A DNA stretch of 64,000 nt from Saussurea involucrata (lineage: Eukaryota; Streptophyta; Magnoliopsida; Asterales; Asteraceae), in contig CM066327.1 of the NCBI GenBank assembly GCA_033807775.1, forward strand, positions 97,661,457 through 97,725,456. Reading direction: 5' to 3'. The position numbers and the translations under genes are program-made. Below are positions 43,509 to 56,149 of this stretch, piece by piece. The notes below the pieces were generated by a model that made no database searches, had not been told where the DNA came from, and saw only the letters and a program-made list of their open reading frames with translations. How positions within the stretch are numbered: position 1 is the stretch's first letter; the number at the start of each line of letters is the position of its first letter.

Positions 43509-46500
43509 TTAGGAAGACATGTTCAGCATACCCAATTTGCTGATCAAGAAGTTAAATCTCCTTTCATCAAGGGCCTTTGTAAACAAATCAACAAGCTGGA
43601 AGTCAGTTAAAACAAAATACATTTCAATTGTCCCTTTTTCCACATGATATTTGATAAAGTGGTACCTTATGTCAATGTGCTTTGTCTTGGAGTGCTGAAC
43701 TAGATTTGCTGTGATTGCTATTGCATTTTTGGAGTCACAGAGGATTGGAACTTTGTTTTATTCAAGACCATAGTCTCTGAGTTGTGTTTTCATCCATATG
43801 ACTTGTGAACAGCAACTAGCAGCAGCAACATATTCTGCTTCTGCTTTAGAGGTTGACACATAGTTCTGGTTCTTGGATGTCCAACTCACAAGTTTGTCTC
43901 CAAGTAATTGACAGCTACCAGAAGTACTCTTTCTGTCATTCCTGCATCCTCCATAGTCTGAATCTGTATATCCTACAAGCTAAAAGCCAGAGTTAAGAGG
44001 ATACCAGAGACCCAAAAATTGAGTCCCCTTCAGATATTTGAAGATTCTTTTGACAATAGACAAATGAGATGCCTCAGGATTAGCTTGGAATCTAGCACAA
44101 AGACAGGTTGCAAACATTATATCAGGTCTGCTAGCTGTTAAGTACAGAAGTGATCCTATCATGCATCTGTAGGTCTTGACATCCACATATTGACCCTCTG
44201 GATCATGGTCAAGTTTAACTCCAATGGCAATAGGTGTTTTCATGTAATTTGAGTTGTTGAGCTTATATTTTCTTAAAATATCTGAGACATATTTTGATTG
44301 ACTTATAAAGGTGCCTCTGATAGATTGTTTTACTTGTAAACCAAGAAAGAAAGAAAGTTCTCCCATCATGCTCATTTTAATTCACTTTTCATCAATTCAG
44401 AAAACCTATCACAGTACTTTTGGTTAGTAGACCCAAAGATAATGTCATCAACATATATCTGTACAAGAAGTATATCATTTTTATATCTCCTAATGAATAA
44501 GTTAGTATCCACAATACCTTTTTTAAAGTGGTTGATCAACAGAAAAGTAGACAGAGTTTCATACCAGGCTCTGGGGGCTTGTTTAAGGCCATACAGAGCT
44601 TTGTCAAGCTTGTACACATGATCTAGAAACTCTGAGCTTCCAAAGCCTAGAGGTTGCTGTACATAGACATCTTCAAGTAGTTTGCCATTTAGAAAGACAG
44701 ATTTAACATCCATTTGATAAACCTTGAATCCTTTGTGAGCAGCATAGGCTATAAAGATTCTGATTGCCTCTAGCCTAGCCACTGGTGCAACGGTTTCATC
44801 ATAATCAATGCCCTCTTCTTGGCAATATCCTTTTGCAACCAACCTTCCTTTGTTTCTGATGATTATCCCATCCCCATCTTTAGTTATTCCTGAATACCCA
44901 CTTGGTTCCAATAGCAGCTTTGTCTTTTGGAAGTGGAATCAAGGACCAAACTTTATTTCTTTTAAATTCCAGAAGCTCTTCTTGCATAGCTTCTATCCAG
45001 TTTGGGTCTTCCAGGGCTTCAGAGATCTACTTTGGCTCTATCATGCTAAAAAATTTCACAAAGAAGGCTTCATTTAATGTGGCTGACCTTGTCTTCACAC
45101 CATCTCAGGAGCACCAATGATTTAATGATGGGGGTGATCCTTTGTTCATCTTGTCATGGGAGCATCGACAAGAGGTAGTGTCTGTGCATCTGAAGGATAG
45201 TGGTGATTGACAGCTCCAGAGATCTATAGATTGGCACCGGGACTCTGAGGCACACTGCTCTGAAAAGTGGCTTCATTGCTCTGTTGGGTACCAGCAGGGC
45301 TATGAGAAGGTGAACTTTCATAGATGAAATTTCTTCCAACATTTGTCATCAGGGGTGATGATGGTTCTGGTTCAGGTTCTTCTTCCTCAGACTATTGTCT
45401 GGAACATTCTCCTTGAGTTGGACCTGTAGTCAAGGAAGTAGATGGTGAAATATTTGAAGGACCGGACAGAGATGTACCTGATTGCTGTTGTCCTTCAGAA
45501 CCTTGAACTTGATTGCCTCTGTTGATGACTTCAGAGGAATCTTTATCATCAAAGAAATCATTGAATATCAAGTTGATATTCTTTTCTCTTGATTTTAAGG
45601 AACTGGGCTCCTCTAAGATTTGCAACCTCTCTGCTGATTTGTTTTCAGAGACACTTTATGATTTGTCATCAAAGGATACATTGATGCTTTCCAGAATGAT
45701 TTTTGTTCTGAGGTTGTAGACTCTATAGGCTTTTGAGGTTAGAGAGTATCCAATGAATTTTCCTTCATCAACCTTTTTGTCAAACTTCTCCAGATTATCT
45801 CTGTCATTCAGGATATAACACTTGCAACCAAAAACATGAAAGTATATCACATTTGGTCATTTTGGTTGATAAGTTCATAAGTTGTTCTTTTAAATCTCTT
45901 GACAATTACAGCTCTGTTTTGGGTAAAACATGCATGCTGTTGACACTGCTTCTGCCCAGAAGTTGATTGGTAGATCAGATCCTGCTAACATGGTTCTGGC
46001 TGCTTCTACCAGAGTTCTGTTCTTTCTTTAAACAACTCCATTTTGTTGAGGAGTTATGGCAGCAGAGAAGTTCTGAGCCTTCTTCTATGAGGTATGAATC
46101 AAGCCTTGCATTCTTGAATTCTGTTCCATTATCACTTCTCAGCTTTTGTACCTTAAGACCTAGCAGAACCTGAATTCTTTTCAACAGATTTATTAGTACT
46201 TCTGGGACAACAGATTTTTCTCTGATGAACTCAACCCAAATATATCTGGAATATTCATCAATAAGTACCAGAATATACTTTTTGTCTGATAGACTTTGCA
46301 CAGAGATTGGACCACAGAGATCCACATGTAACATGTGCAGAGGTCTAGGGCAATTATGATCACTCTTTGATCTGCGTGAAGCCCTTTTAAGCTTACCCAT
46401 TTCACATGCAGAACATAGATGGTCTTTGTCAAATTTAAGAGCAGGCAGACCTTTCACTAAGTTTAGTTTCACAAGTTTATCAAGATTTGAAAAGTTTAAG

Positions 46501-46949
46501 TGTGCAAATCTTTTGTGCCAGAGTCAGGCATCTTCCTTGTTCAAAGAAACTAAACAGAGTCTTTATGTATTAGATTTTTGGTTTGGATTAAAATTCATTT
46601 TGTACAGATTGTCTTTTCTATTAACTATGAGCCACTCTTGACCTGATTCTGAAACTAACAGAGAACAATGTTTCTTCTTAAAATTGACATCGAATCCATG
46701 ATCACAAAGTTGACTTATACTAAGCAAATTATGATTTTACTCTTCTACATAAGCAACTTTGGAAACTGATACTCCACCATTGGTTAAAACACCATAACCT
46801 CTAATCTGCCTTTGCCCATCGCCTCCAAAACTTACTGCACCTCCCATTTTCACTTTAAATGAGGTCAGTAGATTCTTATTCCCAGTCATGTGCCTTGAAC
46901 ATCCAGAGTCCAAGTACCATATTTGCACATGCTGCCTTTGCAAGACGGA
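43509..46949 (-). pseudogene. pol of element A: protease, integrase, RT, RNase H (heavily broken)
   Basis: Starts in frame after the gag TAA. Protease: W-Y-L-D-S-G-C-S-R-H-M-T-G (about 46920-46880). Integrase: L-H-V-D-L-C-G-P, Y-S-R-Y-I-W-V-E-F, R-S-D-N-G-T-E-F (about 46470-46000). RT: M-D-V-K-S-V-F-L-N-G, Q-A-P-R-A-W-Y, Y-V-D-D-I-I-F-G (44911-43980). RNase H ends at a TAA (43509-43511) after L-I-S-K-L-G-M-L-N. Breaks are numerous: stops near 46737, 45392 and 43980, frame changes near 46060, 45900 and 44375, and scattered small indels. More decayed than C2, in keeping with A being older than its insertions. Confidence 0.88.
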
Positions 46950-49900
46950 TTAGTTTCTTTTAGGTACCCATTGCATAATGGGTCTTTTCTTGTTAGGCTT
47001 GGTGATGTTTGCTGATTTACCTTCTGGCTTTCCCCTCTATGATGGTTTGCCAGAGGTTTTTCTCTGCCTATTCTAAGAGTTGGTCCTAGGATTTATCTTT
47101 TCTGATGACAAATTCAGAATGCAGTGAGAACCATTAAAATGATTTTGCAATTTCAGTAAAAGCTTAAAACAGTTGCAATTAACAGAACATGGGAATGATT
47201 GATGTAAATTGTTGTTTTGATTCATCATCTTTGGATTACATGCATTTTGAGAATTAAAATTTGTAGAATCAGAGGTTTTTACAAACCTCCTATTTAGACA
47301 AGTTTTCTAGAAACTGATATTCCTCTGTGGATGTGATTCCTTGGCCAAAAGAGATTGTTTTCCTCTTTGATTCACTGCAGAGTGAGAAATAGATGAGTCA
47401 TTAACTTTCCATTTTCCTTTCTGTTCTGGAGTGAATCTGATTGGTTTTAGACATAAGGCATTGAGGTATGATTGATTTAAGTACTTATGGCTTTCTCTTT
47501 TCTTTTCTCTTCCAACTCCTCAGAGGACAAGATTCTGACACCCATGTTTTTAAAATCAAGACACAGTGGAACTCTAGATTGGTTCTTTGGATCAGATATG
47601 ACATTGTTTAAAATCCAGATCCAACAAGTGTCTGTTTTGGTTTGTGCAAGATGTTCTTTGGTGCACAAAAAACTCTAAACAAAAAACAGAGTCAGATTCT
47701 GAGAAATCCCAAATCTCTAGCAATAAGATATGAATGTAGTGAGAGAGAATCTAGAGAGCAAATATGTCATCCATGTATTGAGCTCAAAGGATTACAAAAG
47801 GTTTCTAAAATATTACAAAAGCTTTCTAAAGTTTTTTACAAATGAACTAGACAAGCCTATTTATACCCATGACATACAAGGTATAAAGGAATTCACAATA
47901 TTGTATAGACTCATACAGTACATTGACTTTACAGTAAATCTTGAATACAACAATGCTCTAACAGATTCAGAGTCTAAAAACTCTATGGTGGCTCTGTTAG
48001 ATATGAGAGTCTATGTGGGTTTATGACAGTAGCTAGCTCTGTTGGAGTCAGAGAAGTTCAGATCTTTGATGGTACAGGTTTTGAATTTTCTAAGCTTTGG
48101 TTTTAAGGCATCAGAAATGGAGTTTTTAGCAAGAACTCTTTTTAGATCATCTTCAAATGATGTTCTTTCAACTTCAGAGGTTGGAGAGAAGATTAGAGCT
48201 TCAGGATTGAGTACACTATGAGATTTGACTTTAGAGGGACCAACCACATAAGTGACAGAGTTCTGCTCCTTAAAAGAGTTAAAGTTCAAGATCTCCTTTG
48301 GATCAAGGCTTTTAGCAGAGTTAGAAATGATAATTTCATCTTTTCCTTGATCATGAATTATCTTTAATGATGGTTCTGTAACCTTTTCATGATCAGAGGA
48401 GTCATAGCTGACATTTCTGAAGTTCAGCCTTCTGGTCCTTGACCCTTTTGAAGTTTTTGTTCTTTTAAAAACACTAGTACTAGTGGATGCATTGTCAGGC
48501 ATTTGGATTTTCCCAACACAGAAGGTTGAGGACAGATATGTCTTCTTCCTTCCAGTGAAGGGATCAAGGTCACTGAAACCCAGACCTTGAATGACTTTTT
48601 GAGAATTGGTTTTGATATGCACATCTTGTGCATCCTGGTACTTCTTTATCAGAAGCTCTTTCCTCTGTAAAGATTGATGTAAAACTTACCTTTCTTTTTG
48701 AAAATAATTTTTCAGAGCAACAGAGTTTAGCCTTTCATACTCTGATCTCTTCACCTCTTCACTTTTCAATCTTAAAACTTCCTCATACTCTTTACAGTTT
48801 TCAGAAAATAAGGATTCCTTTTGTTTTTGTTAGTCCTCTAGCTCAGATTTTTCTTTGAAAATCTTCTCCTTCTCCATTTACAAGAGATCTTTCTCTCTCT
48901 TGTAGAAGGATAGGTCTTTCTGAGCTAGTTTTCCCAGTTCTTTTTCTTCTGAAAGTTTTTGTTTTAAAGCTTGAAATTCCTCAGCAAGTTTGGACACGTT
49001 CATTTCTATTTCAGAGTCAGAGGAGGAACATACCTTAGCACTGGGTCTAGAAATCTCTAGTGTTCTGTCAGCAGAGTCAGTCTCTGTCATTCTCTCTGCC
49101 ATCTCTCCTGTCATATCCTCAGCAACTGCCATCCCACGGAAGTTGGACTGCTCTGGTTCATCATCAGAGGATGAATCAGAGATCCAGTTCTCCATCTCTG
49201 CAACATAACTTCTCTCCTTAAAGTTGTATTTGTACTTGTTCTTGTAGGAGTCATGGTCTTTTACCAGACTACCCTTGCAGTTTGCAGGGAAATGGCCTAG
49301 TTTGCCACATCTGAAGCATCTACCATCATTTTGGTTGATGGGTTGGGCAGCATCTGTTGGTTTCTGTGGTGCTGGCTGAATGTACCTCTGTTGGTACTGA
49401 GGTGGTCTCTACTCTGGTGCACCTCTGTGATTGCAGTCCTCTGGTCACGTCCTCTATTCTCATATTTTTCCTCTCTTTCAAAACTTCCTCTTCTGTCAAA
49501 CACCTTCTTGCCAAATATCTTGTTGACTGTTGTGTTATCAACGCAAGAGATTGAGCAAAGGCCTTTATATCAGCATCATCATTAGCGTCTGACATGCTTT
49601 CTTCCTCATCATCACTTTCTGCAATAAGGCTTTTCTTGCCTTTCTTCTTCAGGGCTTTTTCTTTCTTCTTATCTCTGGAGGCATTATCTCTGCTAGATTT
49701 CCCTTCTAAAGGTACTTTTGATTCAGAGATCAATGCCAATGCTCTCCCACAAAGGATTTTCCCTTTTGTTTGACAACATCCTTTTCCTGTGCAGCAAGAG
49801 TGCCATACACATCTGTGAGTGACCATGTATCCAGGTCCTAGTTTGCTTGTAGAGACATAGATGGATTTAACCATTCATCATTCAAACTTTTTAAGAACAA

Positions 49901-50460
49901 GACATTGTTATCTTCTTTTGACCTTACAACCCCACATTTTTTTACATTTGTTTATCATGATGTTAAACCTGTTTTAGGTCTGTTGCAATGTTTTATTCAG
50001 GAAGAGCTTTGAAATCATTGTATTCATTAATACATTGGGTCCTTCTGTTCTTTTGGGTTTTGATTCCCCCTTCGAGTTGGTTCAAAAGTTGATCCTAGAT
50101 TTCCTTAGCAGTAACACAAGAGTCTAATTCTTGAAAAATATCGTTTGGAATAGCCATAATCAATAGTCTAACTGCTTTAAGATCATTTTCCATTTTGAGC
50201 TTTTCTTCTTCTGTAAAACTAGTGGTTTTAGGTTCGAAGTGAGCAGGAATCTCAGCAGTGGTTTCTGTAGTAGGAACACAAGGAACCAATACCATGGGTT
50301 AGAATGGTCCATTAGTGACAGATCGCATAAGATCTCCATCCATGCCATCAAAGAAATTAACCATCATGATCTTCCATTGAGGGTATTCATCCCTCAGAAG
50401 TGTAGGAGGTTTAGTCAAAGAACCAGCTGTATAAATAGCGTTGATGTTGTTGTCTGCCAT
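46950..50460 (-). pseudogene. gag of element A (broken), contains a solo LTR
   Basis: ATG at 50460 (M-A-D-N-N-I-N). The N-terminal gag domain has L-L-R-D-E-Y-P-Q-W-K and L-K-A-V-R-L-L-I-M-A-I-P (to about 49950). A Lys-rich segment is near 49650, and the canonical knuckle C-F-R-C-G-K-L-G-H-F-P-A-N-C lies at about 49274-49318. A Ser/Asp/Glu-rich and coiled-coil-like region follows (49195-48860), then a second charged region (48622-48010). After the solo LTR comes the terminal W-V-P-K-R-N and TAA (46950-46952), in frame with pol. A stop is visible after T-N-G-P-F near 50300, with further stops and frame changes. Confidence 0.82.
47700..47963 (-). mobile_element. Solo LTR of family B in A gag
   Basis: 264 bp, minus-strand match to the 255-bp LTRs of element B over its whole length. 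Perfect target duplication GATTC at 47695-47699 and 47964-47968. No internal sequence, so it is the product of LTR-LTR recombination. Its terminal TACA is altered. Confidence 0.92.
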
Positions 50461-50734
50461 TTTTCAGAAAAACCGAGTGTGAAGGTTTTTGAAACAGAGA
50501 AAGAGTTTTAAACAGAAAATGGGTGAACAGTAATGTAATGAAACAGTAAGTAAGGTAAGAGTACTTTCTAAACTTGCTTGAAGATTTTAACGAGTATTTG
50601 AAGCTTAACAGTAAGAGTTTCATGTTTTTTGTTGAAAAATAGAGTATACCTTAAAACTTGAAGAATAAAGCACAATCAACAAGAGTGAATCAACCCACAC
50701 AGATTGGATCGATTTGATTTAAGAAAATTAATCT

Positions 50735-50746
50735 GCACTGATACCA
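50735..50746 (-). other. Primer-binding site of element A
   Basis: Minus-strand TGGTATCAGTGC, one base different from the usual initiator-Met PBS. Confidence 0.82.
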
Positions 50747-50748
50747 AT

Positions 50749-51038
50749 TGTAGGTTCCCATATTCACTTTGTCTTATTCAAACAGATACATCAGGAGTAG
50801 CGGAAGCATAAACGTACTGTTTGATTATGAGTGGTTGTGTGGTAAGAATAATTACAGAATAACAATATTTGAACAGTAAACAATAATATAAGATTTAATA
50901 ACAATATTTGAACAGTAAACAATAATTTCCAGAGCCTTGATGGTCTTCTGTTGTTCTTCTACTAAGTCTTCTGCTCAATCTCTGAAGTCTTGATCTTTGA
51001 CGTCTAGTCTCTGACGTACTTCTTACTTGGGGCTAACA
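50749..51038 (-). repeat. 5' LTR of element A, internally deleted
   Basis: 290 bp sharing both ends with 1739-2456 but lacking over 400 bp of the middle, including the TATA box. A 27-bp segment (AACAATATTTGAACAG...) occurs twice (50861-50887 and 50900-50926) where the 3' LTR has it once. Confidence 0.85.
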
Positions 51039-51694
51039 ACGGTTCTGGTTTTTGAATGTCCAACTCACTAGCTTGTCTCCAAGTAGTTGACAACTCCCAG
51101 AAGTACTTTCTCTGTCGAGTATGTATCCTCCATAATCTGAATATGTATAAGCTATTAGTTCAAAGCCAAAGGCCTTAGGATACAAGAGACCAAGGTGCTT
51201 AGTCCTTTAAGGTATCTAAGGATCCTCTTAACTGTAAATAAAAGAGATTCTTTAGAATTGGATTTGTATCTAGCACAGAGGCATGTGGAAAACATAATAT
51301 CTGGTCTACTCGCGGTTATGTACAGAAGTGAACCAATGATACCTTTGTAGAGCTTAGACTCTATAGATTTGCTAAAGGGGTCAGAATCCAACATAGAACC
51401 AGTGGCCATTGGTATTTTCATAGTAGAGAAATCAGAGAGTTTGTACTTTGATAAAATATCAGTTACATATTTGGACTGGTTGATAAAAGTACCCTATGTG
51501 GTTTATTTGACCTGAAGCCCGAGGAAGAAAGTTAATTCTCCCATCATGCTCATTTCAAACTCACCCTTCATAAGATCTGAAAACTTATCACAATACTTCT
51601 GATTTGTAGAACCAAAAATGATGTCGTCCACATAAATCTGTACAAGTAAACTCTCACCCTTTTTCCTTTTGAAAAACAAAGTTGTATCAGTTAT
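51039..51694 (-). pseudogene. RT C-terminal part and start of RNase H, element H
   Basis: Minus strand: V-Q-I-Y-V-D-D-I-I-F-G-S-T-N near 51630 (active site intact), E-M-S-M-M-G-E-L, Y-K-G-I-I-G-S-L-L-Y-I-T-A-S-R-P-D-I, then G-D-K-L-V-S-W-T at the border with A. Stops occur near 51500 (V-K-stop), and the frame is lost after L-R-Y-L-K-G near 51200. The upstream RT lies beyond element D at 62089. Confidence 0.88.
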
Positions 51695-52214
51695 TGTTAG
51701 ATCTGAGTTTTGTCAATAAACTAAGTGTTGAATTCTGACTAAGAAGGCTCAAAAGTTCTGAAGTGAAGAGTCATAGTTCTGACTAAGAAGGCTCAGAAGT
51801 ATTGCTCTGAAAGTTTGCCAAGTATAGAAGTCTGAGAAGAAGTGTCAGAAGTTCTGAGAAGCATAATCTGAATAATGTTTAGATATTCTGAACAACATGT
51901 TCAGAACTTATAACTAAATGCTTTACTTTGTATTTAGTTAACTAATTAGGACACGTGTATTGTTCCTATTAGTCTTTCTTATATGTACTGTAGCTTTAGT
52001 ATTTCTGTTACAGTATATATAGTGGTTAGCACTTTTACGCTAACTAACTTTCCCGCATATATTTGTATTCATCTTTTGTAATCTTTGAGATACTCTCTCT
52101 CTAAGATCTGTAAATTTGTTCTTCATTGAATACAAGTTGGTTTGATCATATTACTTCTCAATTACTGTTCTATACATTGATATATTGATTGTAAGAGTGA
52201 ATCCTGATCTTACA
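51695..52214 (+). repeat. 5' LTR of D
   Basis: 520 bp, TGTTAGATC to ATCTTACA. G-box at 51952-51957 and TATATATA at 52014-52021. Dense in TTCTGA/TCAGAA words. Confidence 0.95.
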
Positions 52215-52216
52215 AT

Positions 52217-52228
52217 TGGTATCAGAGC
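52217..52228 (+). other. Primer-binding site of D
   Basis: TGGTATCAGAGC two bases after the LTR. Confidence 0.88.
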
Positions 52229-52441
52229 ATTAATCTACAAACAAATTTGTTCAAGATTGTGATCGTGAAGGTTATTGATCAATTTCTTGAAAATTTCTTG
52301 ATTCGTTCAAAAATCGATTCCGCTGCTAGTTCTAATTCTTGAATTCTTAGCAATTCTTGAATTCTTAGCAATACTTGAATTAATTGTTGTTTTTCGATCA
52401 AGAAATTCAAATTTGTCTCTCTGTTGAAATATCTTACAATC

Positions 52442-55400
52442 ATGTCTTCAAAAGAGTACCTAGCCATGGGATCTGAAACCAAGCCACCTGTTCTCATACC
52501 TGAAGAATATCAGCAATGGAAGATCCGAATGATCCAATTCTTGGATAACATAGATGAAAATCTGATGGTTTCTATCCGAGAAGGTCCTATCGAAGTCTAT
52601 GTCGATGTTGCTGCAACTCCTGAAACAGAGACAACTCCAGAAATTCCTGCTATAAGGGTGAAGAAGAATTTCTCTCAATACACAGCAGAACAGAAAAACA
52701 GGCATGCTATAGACAAAAGAGCCATCACATTGATGACATTGGCCATCCCAAATGAAGTTCTAAACAGAATTGACAGTGGATCATCTGCTAAGGAAATGTG
52801 GGATGAACTGGAAAGACAGATGTTAGGAACTGTCAGGTCAATACAAGCAAAGTTAAATCAAAGCATAAATGCTTATGAAAGGTTCAAGACAAAAGAATCA
52901 GAAAGTTTGACTCAGACGTACAGTAAATTTTGCACTATACTGAATGATTTGAGAAGAAATGGGTTGAAAAAGACAAAGTCAGAAATAAACTACAAGTTTC
53001 TGAATAGTCTAAACTCAGAATGGTCATCGTTTGCTATCAGTCTGCAAATGAATAAGGATATGTGTGAAGAAGATCTCAATGATCTATTTTGTGTTCTAAA
53101 TCAGCATGAAGATTATGTTAAGATTGTTGTTGAAGAAAAGAAAAATGTTGCAGAATAGTTAGCTTTTCTGTCAAAGTTCAAAATCGTCAAAGCACCCAAG
53201 AAGACTGCGTATCTATCTGAGATACCAAAGCTGGATGAATCTGATAAGGAAGAGGGATCAGAAAGAAAATGAAGATATCAAAATAATGGCTGAGAAGTTG
53301 GCTTTGTTGACTAACACTTTCAACAAGAGGTATGGAAAGGGTAAATTTCAGGAAAATTACAAGAGAGAGCAGGGAAATTCAGATTTCAAGAAAAGAGAAG
53401 AAAGAGGAGAAAGTAAATATGAGAAGAAGGTAGAGAGAAGAGAAGAAAAGAGAGAAGAGAAGGAAGAAAGAAAGAAAAGAAAAGGATTTGTGCTTCAAAT
53501 GTGGAAAATCTGGCCACTATGCAAAGGATTGTAAAGTGAAGATTGTGAAGGATTATGATTACTACATCAAGAAAGCTCAGCTATCCAAGAAAAGAGATGA
53601 TGAAGTGGCAATGTTAGCTGAACAGGAAAATTGGTTGTACTACACTTCAGATGAAGATGACTGCATTCACTTTTCACAGATGCAAAGTTACATGGCAAAG
53701 ATGAAGAATGAGGATGATTCTGACTTTGAAGATGCTGATTCTGAGTCAACCACTGAGGTACATTCTGCACTTGAAATTGATTTAATGACACAGATTGGTG
53801 ACATGAAAGCTGAATTTGATAAACTCAGAAAACAGATAAAAGGTGAAAGAAATCTGGTTAACAAATTCAGAATTGAAAAAGAAGTAATAAGAGAAAAGTA
53901 TGAGGAATCTGAGGTTGAGAAACAGAAGGTTAAAACTGAAAATTCTGAATTGTTGAAAAGGCTTTCTAAATTAAAAAATGAGCTTTCAAAAGTTAAAGAT
54001 GAAAAGGGTGATTTACAAATAAAGTTTGATATGCTATTTGAGGAAAGAAATAATTTGTACACCAAAATCAAAGAATTAGAAGATCTTAATTTGAAAAGAG
54101 GTCAGACTCAGCAAACATTAAATCTTCTAACAAGCAATGTTAAAGATACAAGGTTTTACAATCCAAAGAAGGGATTGGGATTGGAATAAAATGTTGTTTT
54201 GAAAAGAGCTCCAGTCAACTTGTATGATTTTGAAAAGCTTCAAGTTCCTAAACCAAAAATTCCAGAAATTGTTGAAGTTTTTTTCAGACCTGCAAGTTCT
54301 ATAACAAGTTCTGATAGTTTGCAGAAATCAAGTTCGAAAAAGACAAAGGAAACAGTTTCTGAATCAAAAACAGAAAAGTCGGATGTTTCAGAAGATAAGG
54401 TTAAGAAAGAAATTTCTAAACCAACAGAAGAGAAACCAAGATACAATGACACTAAATTCAAATATGACTCTCTAAATGTCAGTTAAAAAATAAACAACAA
54501 AGTTTTTCACATTCTGACATAGAAAGTATATTTGATACTAGTAAGGTTTCTGAAACAGTTAGTCAGAAATCTGAATCTTCTAATCAGAATTCTGATTGCT
54601 TAAGTCAGATCTCTGAGTCTGAAGGTCAGAAGTCTGAGTCTGTTAATCAGAATTCTGATTCAAAGAGTCAGAATTCTGAGTCAACTGAATATTCTGAAAC
54701 AAAGTCAGAAGACTTTTTAGAACTTGAAAAGAGATTTAATCTTGTAAATCAAGAACTTGAGGACTTAAGGAAATCTTTTGATGAACTTGAAAATGATTAC
54801 TGTGATGTGGATGTTAGACTTAAAGAAGCTTTAAAAAAAAGAGTGTCTTTATTCAGAAAATAACAGAGCTTGAGAAACTGAAAGTTGAATATGATCTTTT
54901 CAAGATTAATGCTCTAAAAGATAATGATAAATTCCTTAATGAATCAAGTACATATGAAAAAGGTGAATCATCTACTTCATCCTCTAACACCAACAAGTTG
55001 AATTTTTCAGAAAAAGAGGAAAGCAAAAGGAAAGATGATCTGAAAAGAGTCTCTGAGAAGATTGGATTGAATTCTGCTTCTGTACCAAAAGCACATAGTT
55101 TTTGTAATAAATGCACCTGTACTTTGAAAAATAGCAATAACAGTGAGAAGACTTATGGTACAGATCTGTTGTTACTTGCAAAGAAAAATCTCATTTGTGT
55201 TCAATGTGGTAGTGATTCTTTTCAATATTCTCATAAATGTCCAATCACAATAACATCTGTTTCTTTTATAAGAAAAGATATTCAGAATACAGAAAAGAAG
55301 AATGTTTCTGTTCCTCAAACTCAGAGAAAATAAAAGATAAAAGAAGTGAAGCCTCAAACTAAAATCAAAGGAAAGAATGAGAAAGAGTTTAACGTGAAAG

Positions 55401-55618
55401 AAAAGAAAGTTGAAAACACTTCAACATCCAAATTTAAAACTTTCAAGAAGAAATTGAACAAGTTTGTGAACAGAAAATGTTCTGACTTCATAAAAGTTCA
55501 AGGAAAATGGTGTTTAAAGAAAGATTTTGAATGGAAAGTAAAAGGCACTTTTGTTAAATCAGATAACAAAGCTAACAAAGAAGGACCCATTCCAAAATGG
55601 GTACCTAAAACTAACTGA
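52442..55618 (+). pseudogene. gag of D (broken, with long coiled-coil and repeat-rich extension)
   Basis: ATG at 52442 (M-S-S-K-E-Y-L-A-M). The N-terminal gag domain (residues 1-240) has E-E-Y-Q-Q-W-K-I-R-M and A-K-E-M-W-D-E-L. A Lys/Glu-rich segment precedes the knuckle C-F-K-C-G-K-S-G-H-Y-A-K-D-C (about 53490-53533). An acidic stretch and long coiled coil (53780-54110) follow, then a Ser/Gln/Asn/Glu low-complexity region (54560-54720). A second Cys motif C-V-Q-C-G-S-D-S-F lies near 55200, then E-W-K-V-K-G-T-F and the end W-V-P-K-T-N with TGA (55616-55618). Stops at 53156, 54187 and 54484 and frame changes break it. The C-terminal half is the counterpart of the element B protein. Confidence 0.85.
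54560..54720 (+). repeat. CAGAATTCTGA-type repeat inside D gag
   Basis: Short imperfect repeats of TCAGAATTCTGA and GTCTGAGTC encode a Ser/Gln/Asn/Glu low-complexity stretch. The same word also fills noncoding parts of D (56190-56310). Confidence 0.75.
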
Positions 55619-56149
55619 TTGTTTTTGTAGGACTGTCATGTGTGGTTTTTGCAGGACTTTGGCAATAACAGCAAAGGTCAAGTTAAAGGTTATGGGGATT
55701 TAACAAAAGGAAGTAGGTTGGAAAAAAAAAGTACTTCTGGTGCTTGTCACTTTTTGGGGGATAAGATAGTGAGTTGGGCATCAAAGAAGCAGAATTGTGT
55801 GTCCACATCAACTGCTGAGGTAGAGTATGTTGCTGTTGCTGCTTCATGCTCTCAAACGTTGTGGATGAGAACACAACTCATGGATTATGGATATCAGCTC
55901 AACAAAATTCCCATCTACTGTGACTCAGAAAGTGCAATTGCCATTACTCAGAATCCTGTTCAACATTCAAAGACTAAACACATAGATGTGAGGTATCATT
56001 TTATAAAGGACTATGTGGAAAAGGGAACTATAGAGATGCACTTTGTGCATACAAAGTATCAATTGGCTGACTTGTTCACAAAGCCTCTTGATCATAAAAG
56101 GTTCTCTTTTCTCATATGTAAAATAGGAATGCTTAATCTAACTAATTGA
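55619..56149 (+). pseudogene. pol remnant of D: protease fragment joined to RNase H
   Basis: After the gag stop (and a TAG twelve bases later) a degenerate protease piece retains G-Q-V-K-G-Y-G-D-L-T. It then joins directly to the RNase H segment S-T-S-G-A-C-H-F-L-G-D-K-I-V-S-W, ending Y-Q-L-A-D-L-F-T-K-P and M-L-N-L-T-N. Integrase and RT, normally about 3 kb, are missing. The RNase H part itself is open from 55640 to the TAA. Confidence 0.9.

Larger units (their letters stand above)
1739..51038 (-). mobile_element. Element A: Sirevirus-like copia element, carrying five nested insertions
   Basis: Bounded by LTRs that share their outer ends (plus-strand TGTAGGTTCCC and GGGGCTAACA). The PBS is at 50735-50746, and gag, pol and env-like regions follow in order on the minus strand, with a PPT next to the 3' LTR. 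Removing C1, B, C2, the gypsy element and the family-B solo LTR leaves about 12 kb, a normal size for this class. The flanks (ACAGA on the left, ACGGT on the right) do not form a clean 5-bp duplication, so post-insertion change is likely. Its position inside H is set by the split RNase H domain. Confidence 0.8.
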